In this document: in pieces, positions 9,926 through 20,960 of the stretch
Numbering within the stretch: the first letter of the stretch is position 1
Layout of the letters: each line of letters starts with the position of its first letter
Assembly (NCBI GenBank): GCA_934047225.1
Contig: OW203992.1
Coordinates: 9,289,501-9,353,500 of the forward strand
Reading direction: 5' to 3'
Length of the DNA stretch: 64,000 nucleotides
Origin: Ypsolopha sequella
Taxonomy: Eukaryota; Arthropoda; Insecta; Lepidoptera; Ypsolophidae
Notes under the pieces: generated by a model
Databases searched by the model: none
What the model saw: only the letters and a program-made list of their open reading frames with translations
What the model was told of the DNA's origin: nothing
Program-made: the position numbers and the translations under genes

Positions 9926-12175
9926 TATAGGATTACTCAACTGATCGGTAGTAGTGTTATTTTTCGATTTAGTTGGGACGCTGCGTTTATCGATAAAAAA
10001 AATATAAATAAAGAGAAATTTTATGGATGTCGACTATTTGCCGAAAGCTATTCTATCCGAATTTTTATCGTAATTCTCTGTTTATGTTGGTCATTGTGTG
10101 TTGCATTCATGACATTTTGACTGTGTTCTCAGTTTTCATACTTATTCCGTAGACGGAACGGTTTCGTGTTAGAAGATAGGAGCTCCTTGGTAGAAGACCA
10201 GGCCCTAGGTCTTGAAGGAGCTCCGTGGGTAACGGTTCCGTTGTGTTTGCAGAGGCACGGGTGAGGGCTATGTGTGCGTGTGCGCTGCTCACACAAAGAC
10301 ACACAAGCGTAAGACGTGCATGCTGCCGTAGCGCGGCCGTTGAACCGAATACTCAAGGAATTTCTCTTGCGCCGCTTCGTTTGCAGACGAAGAAGAAAAT
10401 TACGACAGGTGGAGGGGCGCTATGTCCTCGACAGACACAGGCAGTAACATAAATGATCCACAATGTCTTAACTCGAATAAGTTCATCCTTAGATTCATTC
10501 TGATTCCATCTTTAGATTTGAAGTCTGCCTATATCGACAGTTCTAGAATGTAGGTAGTTTGCTTTCGTATTTCTCATGATAGATTTTGTATGAATGGCAT
10601 TATTTGCCTATATTTTCCTTATTGTCCAGAATTCCTTAATGAATTATTGTAAATTACTTTTAATTACTTATTTAGATGATATTATCTTCATTGGCGTCGG
10701 TTAGGTTAGGATGTTTCGCATTTTATGTCAATGTTCGCTTTCATACCTAACTGAAGGCGGAAAGAGGAACTGCTTAGCTACCGACATACTTTATAGTTAA
10801 AGGACAATAGAGTGACAATTAGTCATGTGCTGATGTTCCACCTCGGGTCGTCATCAACCTCTACATTCGCCCTTCGAAGCTTGGCGCTTGGTCTGACTCG
10901 CATCCGTAATCAGTTTCTATATTTATGTATTCATTGATGCTTATTAATTTTAGTTTATTTTACAGTGACCCTAATAAATTCGGGAATCAAAAGATTTAGT
11001 TATGCAAGCTGTAGCCACCACGCTATTTGAATCGCTAAATTATGATGCTTGCTCCAAAAGAATGTCTCATTCACTTTCCGTTTCAACATAAAAATATTCA
11101 CATTGCACAAACATCCGGCTCTAACCGGCATTGTAGAGCCTCTCGAGCTCGTGCAAACTACATAAGTATACCTATAACAATAAAGCTGAATCCGTCTTCT
11201 TTGGCTCGCTGTTTTGAGTTTCATTCAGTTTTTTCGCAACAAATAGCACCTTCAGCGGAAAAAACAAACGTTCCAAAAAAGGTGTAATAAACTTCTCGAG
11301 CGACACACAACAAAGTATTCTGGTAAAGGAAAACGATAAAGACACATTCCACATCGCAGCTCGGCGTTGAATGTTGAAGGTAGTTATACCTCCCCGAGGA
11401 GGCGTTTTGCATTTTTTTTTATGCGCATTTATCTCGAGTCCTAAAAGGCCACAATAAACGATAGGTTAATGGACTTATTAAACAATACTTATTGTATTGT
11501 CTTTATTGTCAATAAAGCGTAAGCGGCTCAATGGGTACCGACTGAGTCGATCAATATGCATTATAAATCAGTGTTTTTCCACAGAGACAGCGATATCTGT
11601 GGACATAGATAGATAGTATAGTATAGTATAGTCGGTTGGCCTGGTGGTGAAGTAAGTGAACGCGGCGTCCTTGGGCCCGCGGACGTTCGTTGAACGCTCC
11701 CACCGCCCCCGCAAACCGCCGCCGCGCCGCCGCGCCACCACTCGGAGCCCTCCACACCAGAACTCGTTCACGACGTCTAAAACGTAAATATAAGAGCATT
11801 TTGAGTGCCTAACCGTAGATAGAATGTATGAGCTCAGCATTCGCCAAAGTCGGTATGGGTTGAGTGATTTTATTTTCGCTGTATGTGTGATGGTGTGTGG
11901 GGCCCGGAGAAGGCGGATGGCGAACGTTGACCGCGGGCTGGATGCGGCGCGACGGCGCCTCCGTCACGTCAACTTCATCATGAACAAAACAATGTAGCCT
12001 CCTACCTACTTAACGCGATATTGCAACGATATTTTTAGATCTTATATAAAGCTACTGAATATTTTTAGATTTTCTTATGTTTATCATCAAGTATGGCGTA
12101 TCCCGTATAAATATTTAATAAACTGAATTACCCTAGTCACCGTATGTCTACATAATATATTACCCTGGGGAAAGG
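9926..12175. other. No confirmed gene; GC-rich blocks and a possible exon
   Basis: GC-rich sequence at 10190-10440 and 11640-11970 resembles promoter or 5' UTR DNA. A good acceptor (TTGCGCCGCTTCGTTTGCAG) ends at 10386, before a protein-like stretch. A short inverted repeat GGAGCTCCTTG/CAAGGAGCTCC-like lies at about 10180-10223. TATAG repeats occur near 11615-11635. No gene could be assembled. Confidence 0.25.
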
Positions 12176-12224
12176 TTGTATTCCAACAAAACTGTAGTTA
12201 TGGCATATGTGATAATGAGTACTC

Positions 12225-12330
12225 GACTAAGTACCTACCTACTTATTTTAATAGTTGTTTCTATATTTTTGTTTTTTTTTTTGTGTGCAATAAAGAATAT
12301 TGTATTGTATGGCAATATTGCCTTATATAA
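12225..12330 (+). repeat. LINE-type 3' tail, plus orientation
   Basis: A T-run followed by GTGTGCAATAAAGAATATTG and TATTGTATGG is the usual ending of a lepidopteran non-LTR element. No coding part is attached. Confidence 0.4.
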
Positions 12331-12640
12331 AAAGTATACAATTACATATATATTGGTGTTACCTTCACCTAGCTTTTTTTGGAAAAATAGATGAAATATT
12401 AATTAGCTTGTAAAGTGCTTAAGATTAAGTCTTGAAATCATCCTAACAAATTAAATAATTTACTTCGGAATTGTCGCCTATTCAGTATATTATACATTGA
12501 ATTGGCTATAGAAATCTAAACGTAATGGCACGTTAGCACAGTTAAAACAATACCGTTCAATATGGTTCTTCTATCATCAACTGGCGTCATCCCTAAATCA
12601 CAACACACAAGCCTCAAAACACTTGACATCCATCCATCAA

Positions 12641-12780
12641 CGTTCGTTACATTACCATGCATAAAACTGTAAATCTAAACCATAGACAATATGACGAAAA
12701 TTATTACGTTCGTTACATACTGAAGAATTGATGCATAAAACTGTAATTCTAAACCATAGACAATATGTCGAAAATTATTA
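12641..12780. repeat. Tandem duplication, 66- and 74-bp units
   Basis: Both units start CGTTCGTTACAT, share GCATAAAACTGTAA(A/T)TCTAAACC, and end CAATATG(A/T)CGAAAATTATTA (12641-12706 and 12707-12780). The second has a small insertion after TACATAC. It looks like a local slippage duplication. Confidence 0.7.
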
Positions 12781-13571
12781 GGGAATGAATAAATGTCTAT
12801 CGTAAGTAAGCACTTGGCTTTTGTGCCCCTCACTACCTAAAGATAAAAATATACAATAATAATAATATTTCATTTAGTTTTAACATAGGTAGAGTGTAAG
12901 AACACTTAGCGATTTTCTTTGTTGTTAACACTCGCACATACATATATAATAATAAACAATAAAATCAAGTATAATATGTATTCATGTAAGTACTTATAAT
13001 CTGCAAGAATACCTTTTATACGTTTATGTAAATACATCATTTTCTCGTACTAGTTGTACCTAACTTGCTATACGGTTCCTACAGCAAACTACACGGATTT
13101 AGAATCGGAATCCTTACATAACCTTTTAATTGGATGTTAGCGATCCTACAAACAAGCAATCATGGTTTTTAATAAAGAAACAAGCGACAATCACTCTGTA
13201 CCTTATGTAACTGCATCCTGCATAGCTATTGCTTTACGCAACTCAGCTCACCGCAATTTTGTGCTTTGTCTAATGAAATCACGAAACGCAAGCAAATGTT
13301 TGCAAAAACTTAATTTTCTATTCTACCGCAGGATTTGCGTTGTTATGATTCTTGCAAAAATGCTCTTGGTAGGTACATACTTCTTAACCTTATAATATCT
13401 AACTATAATATTTTTACAGTTTTGTATCGGAACTTTGGCGTACACATCATTGATAAGACCGTTTCCCTAAAGTTTTTCTGTAAATTCAGTTGGTTACGAT
13501 ACTTTCACTGACCAATTTTGTGGACTCTTGCTCTTGCAAATCGACATTTACGTGAATGTAACTACTGGTCT
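12781..13571. other. AT-rich stretch, nothing recognised
   Basis: AT-rich DNA with small A/T repeats. A 77-codon frame (13162-13395) shows no domain and ordinary intronic composition. Confidence 0.3.
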
Positions 13572-13932
13572 AAGAGCAGGCAGCATAAATCTCACGTCAT
13601 TTTATAACAAAAATGTTTCGTTTTGTCTTGTTTTAGGAAAACAGATTGTAAGTCTGGCAGGTGACCACAGCTGCGTTTCGGCGGGGGCAGCAGTTATTTT
13701 TGTGAAAATTTCCGTTTTTCTCAATGACTGTACATTTTTTCCAAAATCTGTGGATTTTACCCTAACTTTTGGAGAATTTTAGTTCTACATTCACAGATAT
13801 TAGATAAAATGTACGGTAAGATTTACAAAAAAACTGCTCCCCTAAACGCAACGGCACTCACCTGCCAGACTTGCGTATCTCGTACAATGTATTCCTAAAA
13901 CATGCCAAAACGAAAGAATGCTGCCTGCTCTC
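13572..13932. repeat. Long diverged inverted repeat (AGAGCAGGCAGCAT arms)
   Basis: Left arm 13572-13690 and the complement of right arm 13831-13932 share AGAGCAGGCAGCAT, TTTCGTTTTG, TTGTTTTAGGAA, AAGTCTGGCAGGTGA and TGCGTTT. The arms are roughly 100 bases with indels and enclose about 140 bases. It could fold into one hairpin. It is either an old foldback element or two inverted copies of one repeat. Confidence 0.6.
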
Positions 13933-13935
13933 ACT

Positions 13936-14939
13936 CTGTACCTGTGGTTGTTACAGGCTTGCGACAGGCAGGACATGGCGTTATCGGTATAGACCGATAA
14001 GCTGGCGTGCCAAGCCGCGCCGCTAGATTGCACTGACTACTTTCTTTTATCATAGCAAATACACCGATAATACGGATCTAATCACAAGCGACAGTAGCTC
14101 AGTCGGAAGGAGGCGCCAGTGTCAAAAAAAAGTTTATTGTGCCCGAACTACGGCGTTGAGCGCAACCTTCGCAAAAAAACTGCCAATCAACCTTTGCAGT
14201 ACTTGTGTTGCCTGTTCTAGCACAGTCGGCACTCGGTATCACACCTCTGACACCCACGATATCGTCATTATATTTTGTACATCATATTATTTGACTAGCG
14301 GACGCCTCGCAGCGTTACTTGCTTGTGTCCCGTTTATCTCGATCCCAAGGGAATTTCTACGTCATACAAGGAACCTATAGTCCAAATGTCATGTTCCTAG
14401 GTCCAGCCGTTTGTTTATGGCGTTGATAGACCCTTAGATGTAGAATGTACAAGATAAAAAATGTAATAGAGAAAATGATACCAAAAAATAAATGCACATT
14501 AACTATGACATTACTATTACATTTTACTATTTTACTTAATATTTTGAACAATCCTGCATATAACTACTAAATACAACAAAGGAAATCAATACATTATTGT
14601 AAAAACTTTTTTTTGGGCGGATTAATACGGAAAATTGGGCAAAATGTGGTTCAAAATATTCTAAGGACAAAATCATATTTACCTGTGAAATCACAATTAC
14701 TCACTGCACAAGAAACCATGTCTAAACCAATCACGGTTTATCAATTTAGTTACGTATTATTTAAATATTATTATAAAATCCGCAATCATACCAAAGCAAG
14801 TGGGACGCTATGGCCTCTTACTCGAAAAAACATTGACATAGCGGTTCTTTGTTGTGCATCTCTTTCTCTCTTGCAAGGTGTTCATAAAAGTAGGACATCT
14901 CTTAACACGCTATGGACGTCTTTTAAGAGGCTATGCGAA
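13936..14939. other. No gene recognised
   Basis: Mixed AT-rich sequence. A 144-codon frame starting at 14613 runs into the repeat at 14940 and so is not a gene. Nothing else supported. Confidence 0.3.
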
Positions 14940-15342
14940 TTTTATTTTTGTCACTTTCACTCCAAGCGAAAACACGCTCAGTGCGAGAGGGGCGGATTCA
15001 GGGCGAAAGCGAAAAATGTTATATTTATAATTTTAAAAAAAAACTAAAATAGATAGCAAAATATCAAATCTCTAAATATTGTTAAAACACACCTAATAAA
15101 ATATGTTTGAGTTCTGTATGTGGTTCCTATTCGTCAAACGAGAAGAAAAAGTGTGTTTGAAGACCTCATTTCAACAATTATTTCTATCGAAGAAAATTTA
15201 TTCAAACATGTTTTCCAATTTCAAAACCCTAGATTATAGGTATATAGTCAAAATGCATATACCAGAAATTTATTAAAATTTTCCATGTAATTCATGAAAT
15301 ACACAAAAAAGAAAAACCTCTATTTTATTACATATCGCCTAA
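14940..15342 (+). repeat. TTAAGGCGATATG-family repeat, copy 2
   Basis: Begins GTCACTTTCACTCCAAGCG and AGTGCGAGAGGGGCGGATTC, and ends CATATCGCCTAA, the complement of the terminus at 3004. Shared inner blocks include CCTAATAAAATATGTTTG and TTTCTATCGA. Diverged relative to the other copies, with several indels. Confidence 0.6.
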
Positions 15343-15756
15343 TCCTATGTCTATGGATACGGATAGACCACTCCGTCAGTCAGGTTATTCTGATTATAAA
15401 TTTGAGTTTTGGCTGCGCAATTCGTGGAACCAATATACAGTATCTAGTGATTTCTAAACTTATGTACAAAGGTCAAGGCAACCATAAATAAATCTATTGC
15501 ATTAGTAAAAAAAATTACTTAAATAATTTTGTAATGCGAATGTCCTCTTGTTCATAAGTCATACATAACATGAGCCTGGACGTGGATTTTTTTGGATCAT
15601 CTGGAATTATGGTTTGTTTAAATGATGATGACCAAATGACTTCATACTATCTATACCTACCTTATGTATGATGTGCCTTTGCGGGATCATTGCCAAGAGC
15701 GGGCATATTGCCGGCAACATTGACCGTACTGGCAGGCAACTTATGGGAACACTGTA

Positions 15757-15915
15757 GCCGATTCTGAACGCTTTAATTTAAGTTTTTGTGCTGTCAAAAC
15801 TAAAACTTTTTCAAAGTAGTTTAGCTTCTGTTCCTAACTTTTAAAGACTATTTTGTAATCAAGAAAATTAGGTTTTGACAGCACTAAAACTAAAATTAAA
15901 GCCTTCAGAATCGGC
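15757..15915. mobile_element. Hairpin MITE (GCCGATTCTGAAGGC family), copy 1
   Basis: Inverted repeats of about 45 bases run GCCGATTCTGAACGCTTTAA...TGCTGTCAAAACT at the left and their complement at the right (TGACAGCACTAAAAC...GAATCGGC). A second copy of similar size lies at 31538-31696. The pair differ mainly in the loop. No coding capacity. Confidence 0.75.
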
Positions 15916-16172
15916 TTTATTGCCTTACTAAATTTTAATACATTATTGAAATTATGGTATACCTAGTCTATGCTATGGTATCGACTATCAATGTAGTCGT
16001 TTACAAAGACAATATAACCAGTCGTTTACCCTGAATCCAGGGATTAGCCTGAATCTGTTCAAATCTGTCGTCATAAATGTAGAAAAAAAGTATTATTGTA
16101 TGTATGTCTATGGTGGTAGGTCCTACTTCAAATTTTATTGTCTTTGGTTCAAACACCTTGAACTCGAACAGC

Positions 16173-16332
16173 GGGTCTACCGCGTAATTCTGATTTTCAT
16201 CAACATCAACTTGAGATTGAAATTTGTCGTGGGTGCGACGACGCCCGCCTAACATGCCATCTCTTTTGCACGCGTTGAATTTCGCATGCATTTGCTTGAA
16301 GTTGATACAAATCAGAATTACGCGGTAGACCC
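16173..16332. mobile_element. 160-bp MITE (GGGTCTACCGCG family), copy 1
   Basis: Ends GGGTCTACCGCGTAATTCTG and its complement CAGAATTACGCGGTAGACCC are perfect over about 20 bases. The rest is loosely self-complementary (ATCAACATCAACTT / AAGTTGATACAAAT). A second copy at 40117-40277 is about 95% alike over its core. Non-coding. Confidence 0.85.
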
Positions 16333-16904
16333 GCGGAACAGTACACACAAAGGTCACTACTTTAGTGAGCTACACTCACTTTCTGATAGTGTAGAATGCT
16401 AGAAAGCTAAGCTGTACAAAAAATTGCCGGTCTTGAACTTTTAGTGATCCCAACTCTTTGTCTATTGTTTCAAATAGTCTCAAATTAATTTGAAAATACT
16501 TTTAAATTGAAGAAAGTCGAAAATCTGCTTTTAATGGTAGGGCAACACCCGACATTCGTAAAGTAGAAATCAGGTATACTTATAAATTGTAAAAAAATCC
16601 TACACAAATTACATACATTTTAATTAAGTAAGTACTTAGGTATGTTTAAAGTACTTGAAAAAAGTATCTTTTTTCATAGAATATACGCTATTTTAGGACA
16701 TATTTTTCATTATTTTGGTATATAAACCATTATTTTTTATGATTTTATGAAGAATTGTCAGATATGACGTCACTTTGTGAATTTTACACATGCTAGCTAA
16801 TTGTGATGCGTGATTGCTTATAAAAAAGTGGTCTGTCTCTGTCTGTCTACTACTCATCTGTCATCCACCTGTCAAATCAGTCGGAAGCAAATTATTATAA
16901 ATCT

Positions 16905-17035
16905 ATTTTGATACTAAAGGACACATTTCTAAACAGCCATTTCTCAAGTGACGTCACACGAAGGCAAATGGAAGTTGTAGCTTTTTCGTAAAAATATTCA
17001 TCATCATGATGTTTTTGAGACTACAAGTTCTTAAA
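16905..17035 (+). repeat. Dispersed repeat (ACAGCCATTTCTCAAGTGA), copy 1
   Basis: AAACAGCCATTTCTCAAGTG, ATGGAAGTT and AAATATTCATCATCATGATG recur in inverted orientation at about 30905-31055 (CACTTGAGAAAAGGCTGTTT, GATGATGAATATTTTTATG). Two copies only in this window. Class unknown. Confidence 0.5.
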
Positions 17036-17322
17036 TACGGCTTAATAAACCAAAATCTCGAAATAGTTTTCGAATTAACACACCTTAACATAATTTAATC
17101 TATGCAAATTAATTATATAAATTAAACAAAAAGATTAAGTTTTTTGGAAGCAAAATTAAATACTGATGGAATATTATAAATATTGAAAAGCAAAAAGCTG
17201 TGGTACAGGATAGAGAAATCAAGTAAAAAATAAATGACCATCTGTAGCTGTAGTGCATTACAAACTAGAAGAGATAGGTAATTGGGAACAAATTCCAAGT
17301 AAGATAAATATTATGAGAAATA

Positions 17323-17410
17323 TCCTCAGGCCAGGATTCGAACCTGCGAGTCAGCGACCTCTTGCAGCTCGCTTTCACGATTAGTGCACTACCGACTGCG
17401 CCACCGAGGA
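17323..17410 (-). repeat. tRNA-like SINE head or tRNA pseudogene
   Basis: On the minus strand the ends pair as a 7-bp acceptor stem (TCCTCGG with CTGAGGA, one G-T). There is an A-box-like TGGCGCAGTCGGTAG with a 4-bp D stem and a B box GGTTCGAATCC with a 4-5 bp T stem. The anticodon arm does not fold and there is no discriminator base, so it is not a working tRNA. It fits the pol III promoter head of a SINE. It ends just 5 bases before the target duplication of the hAT element on its right. Confidence 0.65.
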
Positions 17411-17423
17411 ACTCATCCTAGGC

Positions 17424-17993
17424 CAGGGATGGGCAAGCTACGGTCCGCGGGCCATCTGCGGCCCGTGAACGGTTGCAATCGGGCCCACGACCTTCGGCTC
17501 AGAAGTAAATAATAACATAATTTAAAACAAACTTGAATAGTGCCATTGCCTGCTTTAATAAATCTGGGTTCCTATTTTATACCTGCAATAAATATCTAAG
17601 TCCTTATATCATAGTGTACCTGAGGTGCGATTGTGTAAGGAAATAGTCATGAAATCGTCTATCGCTATTGCTTTAAAGGTAACGTGATTGGCTAGAAATG
17701 ACGTGACTCATCACTTCTAGCCAATCACGCGTACTTTTGAAAGCAATAGCGATTGATGTTGAAGTTAGACAATAAGGCATTCGATTTGAATATGTATAGT
17801 TCATACCATTAAATTTTGCATAAGTAAGAGATCTTTTAAAGTTGTTGAAACCAATTGGAAAAAACAACTAGCTCGGAAAATACAAATATTTTCATTTCAA
17901 TAGAGAATAATAGCGAAAAATTCAAAAACCTGGCACTCCATAAATACTGTTTGTAAATATTGGCCCATGTGGGAAAAAGTTTGCCCATGCCTG
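17424..17993. mobile_element. hAT MITE, 8-bp TSD TCCTAGGC
   Basis: Ends CAGGGATGGGCAA and TTGCCCATGCCTG are inverted repeats (one mismatch). They are bounded by a perfect 8-bp duplication TCCTAGGC at 17416-17423 and 17994-18001. Terminal CAG and the GC-rich CGGTCCGCGGGCC subterminal block are typical of hAT elements. A long internal palindrome at about 17656-17757 pairs TCGCTATTGCTTTAAAGG with its complement. 570 bp, no transposase. Confidence 0.9.
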
Positions 17994-18009
17994 TCCTAGG
18001 CCGTTGAAT

Positions 18010-18460
18010 TTTCTGTCATCCATCCATCCATCAGTCTAGTTTGTCCACTGCTCATAAGCCTTTCCAGGACTTTGCCACTCCCGGCGGTCATCCTGGAAGA
18101 AATGCCCATACTCACACACGCTGGGCAGGCGGGTTGGTGAGCGCGGTGCCGGAACCCTCGCACCAGTGACGCCGCTGCCCGTCAACAGTCTGTTCCATAT
18201 AAGACCCGGCTATTAGGGATCGATATACCGCCATCCATCGGTCCCAGGCATGGTGGGCCTCCTGGTTTTTTGCCTGTGAGCTGTCCTCTTACTCTCCCCC
18301 GAATTACTTCGAGCGGGTCTCCAAGTAAGATGGTGGTACCTCCATAGTCGAGCCCGGCAGAATTTTCTGTACAAGGAATTTTTTGTAACTACCGGCCAAT
18401 AATGCACATATTGATCGCTCGCAAGGGCGCTATGTGATTTCACGCATTGTTCATGTCGTT
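18010..18460 (-). repeat. RTE-like LINE fragment, minus orientation, copy 1
   Basis: CATCCATCCATCCATCAG then GTCCACTGCTCATAAGCC on the plus strand is the complement of a familiar lepidopteran LINE end (GCAGTGGAC...). The body shares AATGCCCATACTC(A/G)CACACG, CTGGGCAGG, CTGCCCGTCA and GTCTGTT with 61995-62235. Frames are broken in both copies. Confidence 0.5.
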
Positions 18461-18955
18461 AATTATAACATTTTCAGTTTGATACTAACAACTTCAGATT
18501 AATGCTGTCTTTCCAATTTACTCGTAGTTTCAATTTTCAGATAATTTTTGATGACGCAGTTGATTATGCGGGATCTATAAATAGGGAGTTGAAGGTGTAG
18601 GTAGATATCGCATTTATTGTCTGTTGTTATCGTCTGTATATTGCCAATGTGCATACCATTGATTCACCCCTTGTTGATGCACCACATATAGTCATATACA
18701 CAATCTGTGACATGTGCCCAGCGCGTGTGTTTTGTTTGTTTACCTCGTTGAGACGATAAACGATAATTTATGTAAATTTTGTCGCTTGAAACCTTTTACC
18801 TATACATATGAGAATTTCTCCAAGATTCTATTATTAGAAGTAGTGACTTGCGAAAGTGAAGGACCTATAATAAGTTGAATTTAAGCTAATACCTTTTAAT
18901 TAAGTTTTTATTTGAAGTAATTATGTTTTTTATTATAACAACAGCTGTTACAAAC
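18461..18955. other. No gene; one strong TATA-like sequence
   Basis: CTATAAATAGGGAG at about 18576 is a good TATA box match, but no downstream coding sequence was found, so its use as a promoter is doubtful. Confidence 0.2.
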
Positions 18956-18959
18956 CTAA

Positions 18960-19200
18960 ACATAATAATAATAATAATAAAAATACGTTTATTCATTACA
19001 AATTTTTTAACATTAAAAGTTTTAACGTCAGGGCCCCGTGGTAGTTACAGGAACTGAAGTACAGGAACTGAAGTGCAGGAACCCCGCTCTTTCTCTAGGA
19101 GTTACATTAACTTACTTAAATGAACAAGAATACCTATATTTATGTAATATTATTACAACTTAACTTAATACAACTTAATATAACTTAGCTACAATTAAAT
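18960..19200 (-). repeat. LINE 3' end with (ATT)n tail, minus orientation
   Basis: On the minus strand the sequence runs GTTCCTGCACTTCAG...CCACGGGGCCCTGACG...GAATAAACGTATTTTTA and closes with an ATT repeat. A direct CAGGAACTGAAGT duplication sits inside (about 19049-19075). This is the usual tail form of moth non-LTR elements. Confidence 0.5.
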
Positions 19201-19218
19201 GTGTAGAAACTAATACAG

Positions 19219-19365
19219 AACCAAACTATTACAATTCCAGAGTATGTGAGGTGATGTGAGAGTGTGTTTGTGTGGATGTGTGAGAGAAATATGTGAGAAT
19301 GTGAGTATGTGGGGGTGAGTCTGTGTGAGAGGGTGTATTTGTGTATGTGTGAGTGTAGGAGAAGG
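19219..19365. repeat. GT/GA-rich low-complexity stretch
   Basis: Imperfect GTGTGAG/GTGTTTGTGTG repeats for about 145 bases. Frames through it encode repetitive His/Ser/Thr-rich peptides on the minus strand and have no coding value. Confidence 0.7.
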
Positions 19366-19535
19366 AACATCAACACCACAATTATAATATTTTCTAATGC
19401 AACGAATGTATGTCAGAATAGGAGATGTGTTTCACAGCACAGCTGCTCATTGGATCAGCTGACACAGTCGATCCCTAAGGTCGTGACTCCTGCTCCCACT
19501 CGCACTGAGTTCGTATGTTATGATGACGTATGAGC

Positions 19536-19794
19536 CAGTGGCGGTCCCAGGGGGAGGGGGTCACAGGGGTCATGACCCCCCCAAAATCATCCACGCTTAT
19601 TCCAAAATCTCCTAAAACTTGTCGGTTTAGGAACATTTTAAATAGATTATTAACTGCTAGTCTTAATGAAATCAAAAATAGTCGAGAAGTAGAAAAAACT
19701 CGAGAGTTTTAATTAAAATAATAAAAAATTGCGTTGTACTGTACTTGAACCAAGATGACCCCCCCCTCCAAATCTTAGGCGGCGACCGCGCCTG
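19536..19794. mobile_element. Small hAT-like MITE, near-perfect TSD GTATGAG(C/T)
   Basis: Ends CAGTGGCGGTCCCAGG and CGACCGCGCCTG (complement CAGGCGCGGTCG) are imperfect inverted repeats starting with CAG. The flanks GTATGAGC (19528-19535) and GTATGAGT (19795-19802) match at 7 of 8 positions. Internal G/C runs near both ends (GGGGGAGGGGG and CCCCCCCTCC) are complementary. 259 bp, non-coding. Confidence 0.75.
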
Positions 19795-19831
19795 GTATGA
19801 GTTCTGGCTCCACACTCCCAAAAAGATTCGG

Positions 19832-19912
19832 TCGATCGTTTATCGTTCGACCATACGTCCATCTCTGACGCACGCATAGAGATGGATATGCGACCGAACG
19901 ATATTTGATAGA
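19832..19912. repeat. Short hairpin repeat
   Basis: GATCGTTTATCGTTCGACCA, then TACGTCCATCTCT, pairs with AGAGATGGATATGCGACCGA then ACGATAT. Arms about 30 bases, loop about 12. Could be a MITE or a structured transcript; nothing else indicates function. Confidence 0.5.
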
Positions 19913-20021
19913 ATTTTGTCTTTTCGGAGTAGGCCCTCTGCTGTTCTCTCTAAAAGGTTTTCTTTTCAGTGCGATATTTTTTCATGCACGGAGGTATTCT
20001 AATCTTCAAAGTCTGTTTTGC

Positions 20022-20291
20022 TATACAAGGTGACTTTTTGATCATCGTCCAAATTCATACTGGTGGGTTGGTAAGTGATCAGTATCATGCATCAATAACA
20101 ATTTTGGTGAAATTCGTAAAATTAAATTTCGACTCCCCATAGTGATTCACTCGGGACTGGAACTGAATTTATATGGGAAGCCGAAATTTCATTATACGAA
20201 TTTCACAAAAATTGTTACTGATCCAAGATACTGATCACTTATCAAGCCTCCGGTATGAATTTGGACGATGACCAAAAAGTCACCTTGTATA
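20022..20291. mobile_element. 270-bp MITE (TATACAAGGTGA family), copy 1
   Basis: TATACAAGGTGACTTTTTG at the left and its complement AAAAAGTCACCTTGTATA at the right, with imperfect pairing through most of the element (ATTCGTAAAAT / ATACGAAT, CACTCGGGAC in the centre). A 270-bp, about 97% similar copy is at 48662-48931. TA ends suggest a Tc1/mariner-type target. Non-coding. Confidence 0.85.
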
Positions 20292-20754
20292 TGGTTGTAG
20301 TAGTGCCTGTACTGCACAGTACACGCACTTATTCTAAGTGTGCGTAACATCGCGAGTGGAACAAAACGCGCTTATCTGCTGTACACATCACTAATATAAC
20401 CATAGCCAAACAGACTTCGTGACAGAATATCTGTAGGTACCAGTACCAATACAAATTACAGTATGCAAGATCCTATTAAGGCCCTTAATACCGCCAAATG
20501 GGTACTTTCTAAAGCCTACTCCTCTTTTATGGCCAAACCAAAAATATTAAAAAAATGTATTATGGATTATCAACTCTAGGACAACATATGCAACATTTTT
20601 CTTTTTCGTACCACCAAAACTTCTATATGAAAAATTGTTTCAACTGAATGGTGTTATTTGGCTTGAATTTCCTACTGCTCCTAAGCGGCTTAGGTGATTT
20701 AATTCATTTATGCTTTGATAAATAGATAAACTTGATAGCTATAAATATAACATA
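20292..20754. other. No gene recognised
   Basis: Part of this stretch (about 20380-20445, AACCATAGCCAAACAGACTT then CGTGA) recurs at about 25568-25600 next to an inverted copy (about 25460-25520), suggesting another worn MITE. Confidence 0.3.
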
Positions 20755-20960
20755 GAATTATTCAATCGAACAATGACGCCCATGTGAAAAGTATTATTTT
20801 CTCCTATTTTGCCCTTTCAAGGACGCAGCGAGCGTCGTAACAGCCACCACGCATTGTGCACTGATTTGAACGTTATTTCAATGTCGTTTCCGTCGATATT
20901 CATACAGACAAACATCGAGCTGCTAATTTGGCGACGGTAATCGCCTTAAAGTGACTATAA
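20755..20960 (+). repeat. Dispersed repeat (GTGAAAAGTATTATTTTCTC), copy 1
   Basis: ATGTGAAAAGTATTATTTTC, CGTCGTAACAGCCAC, GAACGTTATTTC and TCGAGCTGCTAATTT recur at 37678-37846, and inverted in part at 60240-60345. Carried in the 37-kb copy within a TIR-bounded element. Confidence 0.6.

Noticed and set aside
11551..11840. Three overlapping Gly/Arg/Ala-rich minus-strand frames
   Set aside because: All frames are open because of GC-rich low-complexity DNA; no domain or splice pair.
17323..17410. Functional tRNA gene
   Set aside because: Anticodon stem does not pair and the T stem and 3' end are imperfect; a SINE or pseudogene fits better.
18570..18600. TATA promoter CTATAAATAGGGAG
   Set aside because: No exon or transcript signal downstream; such matches occur by chance in AT-rich DNA.
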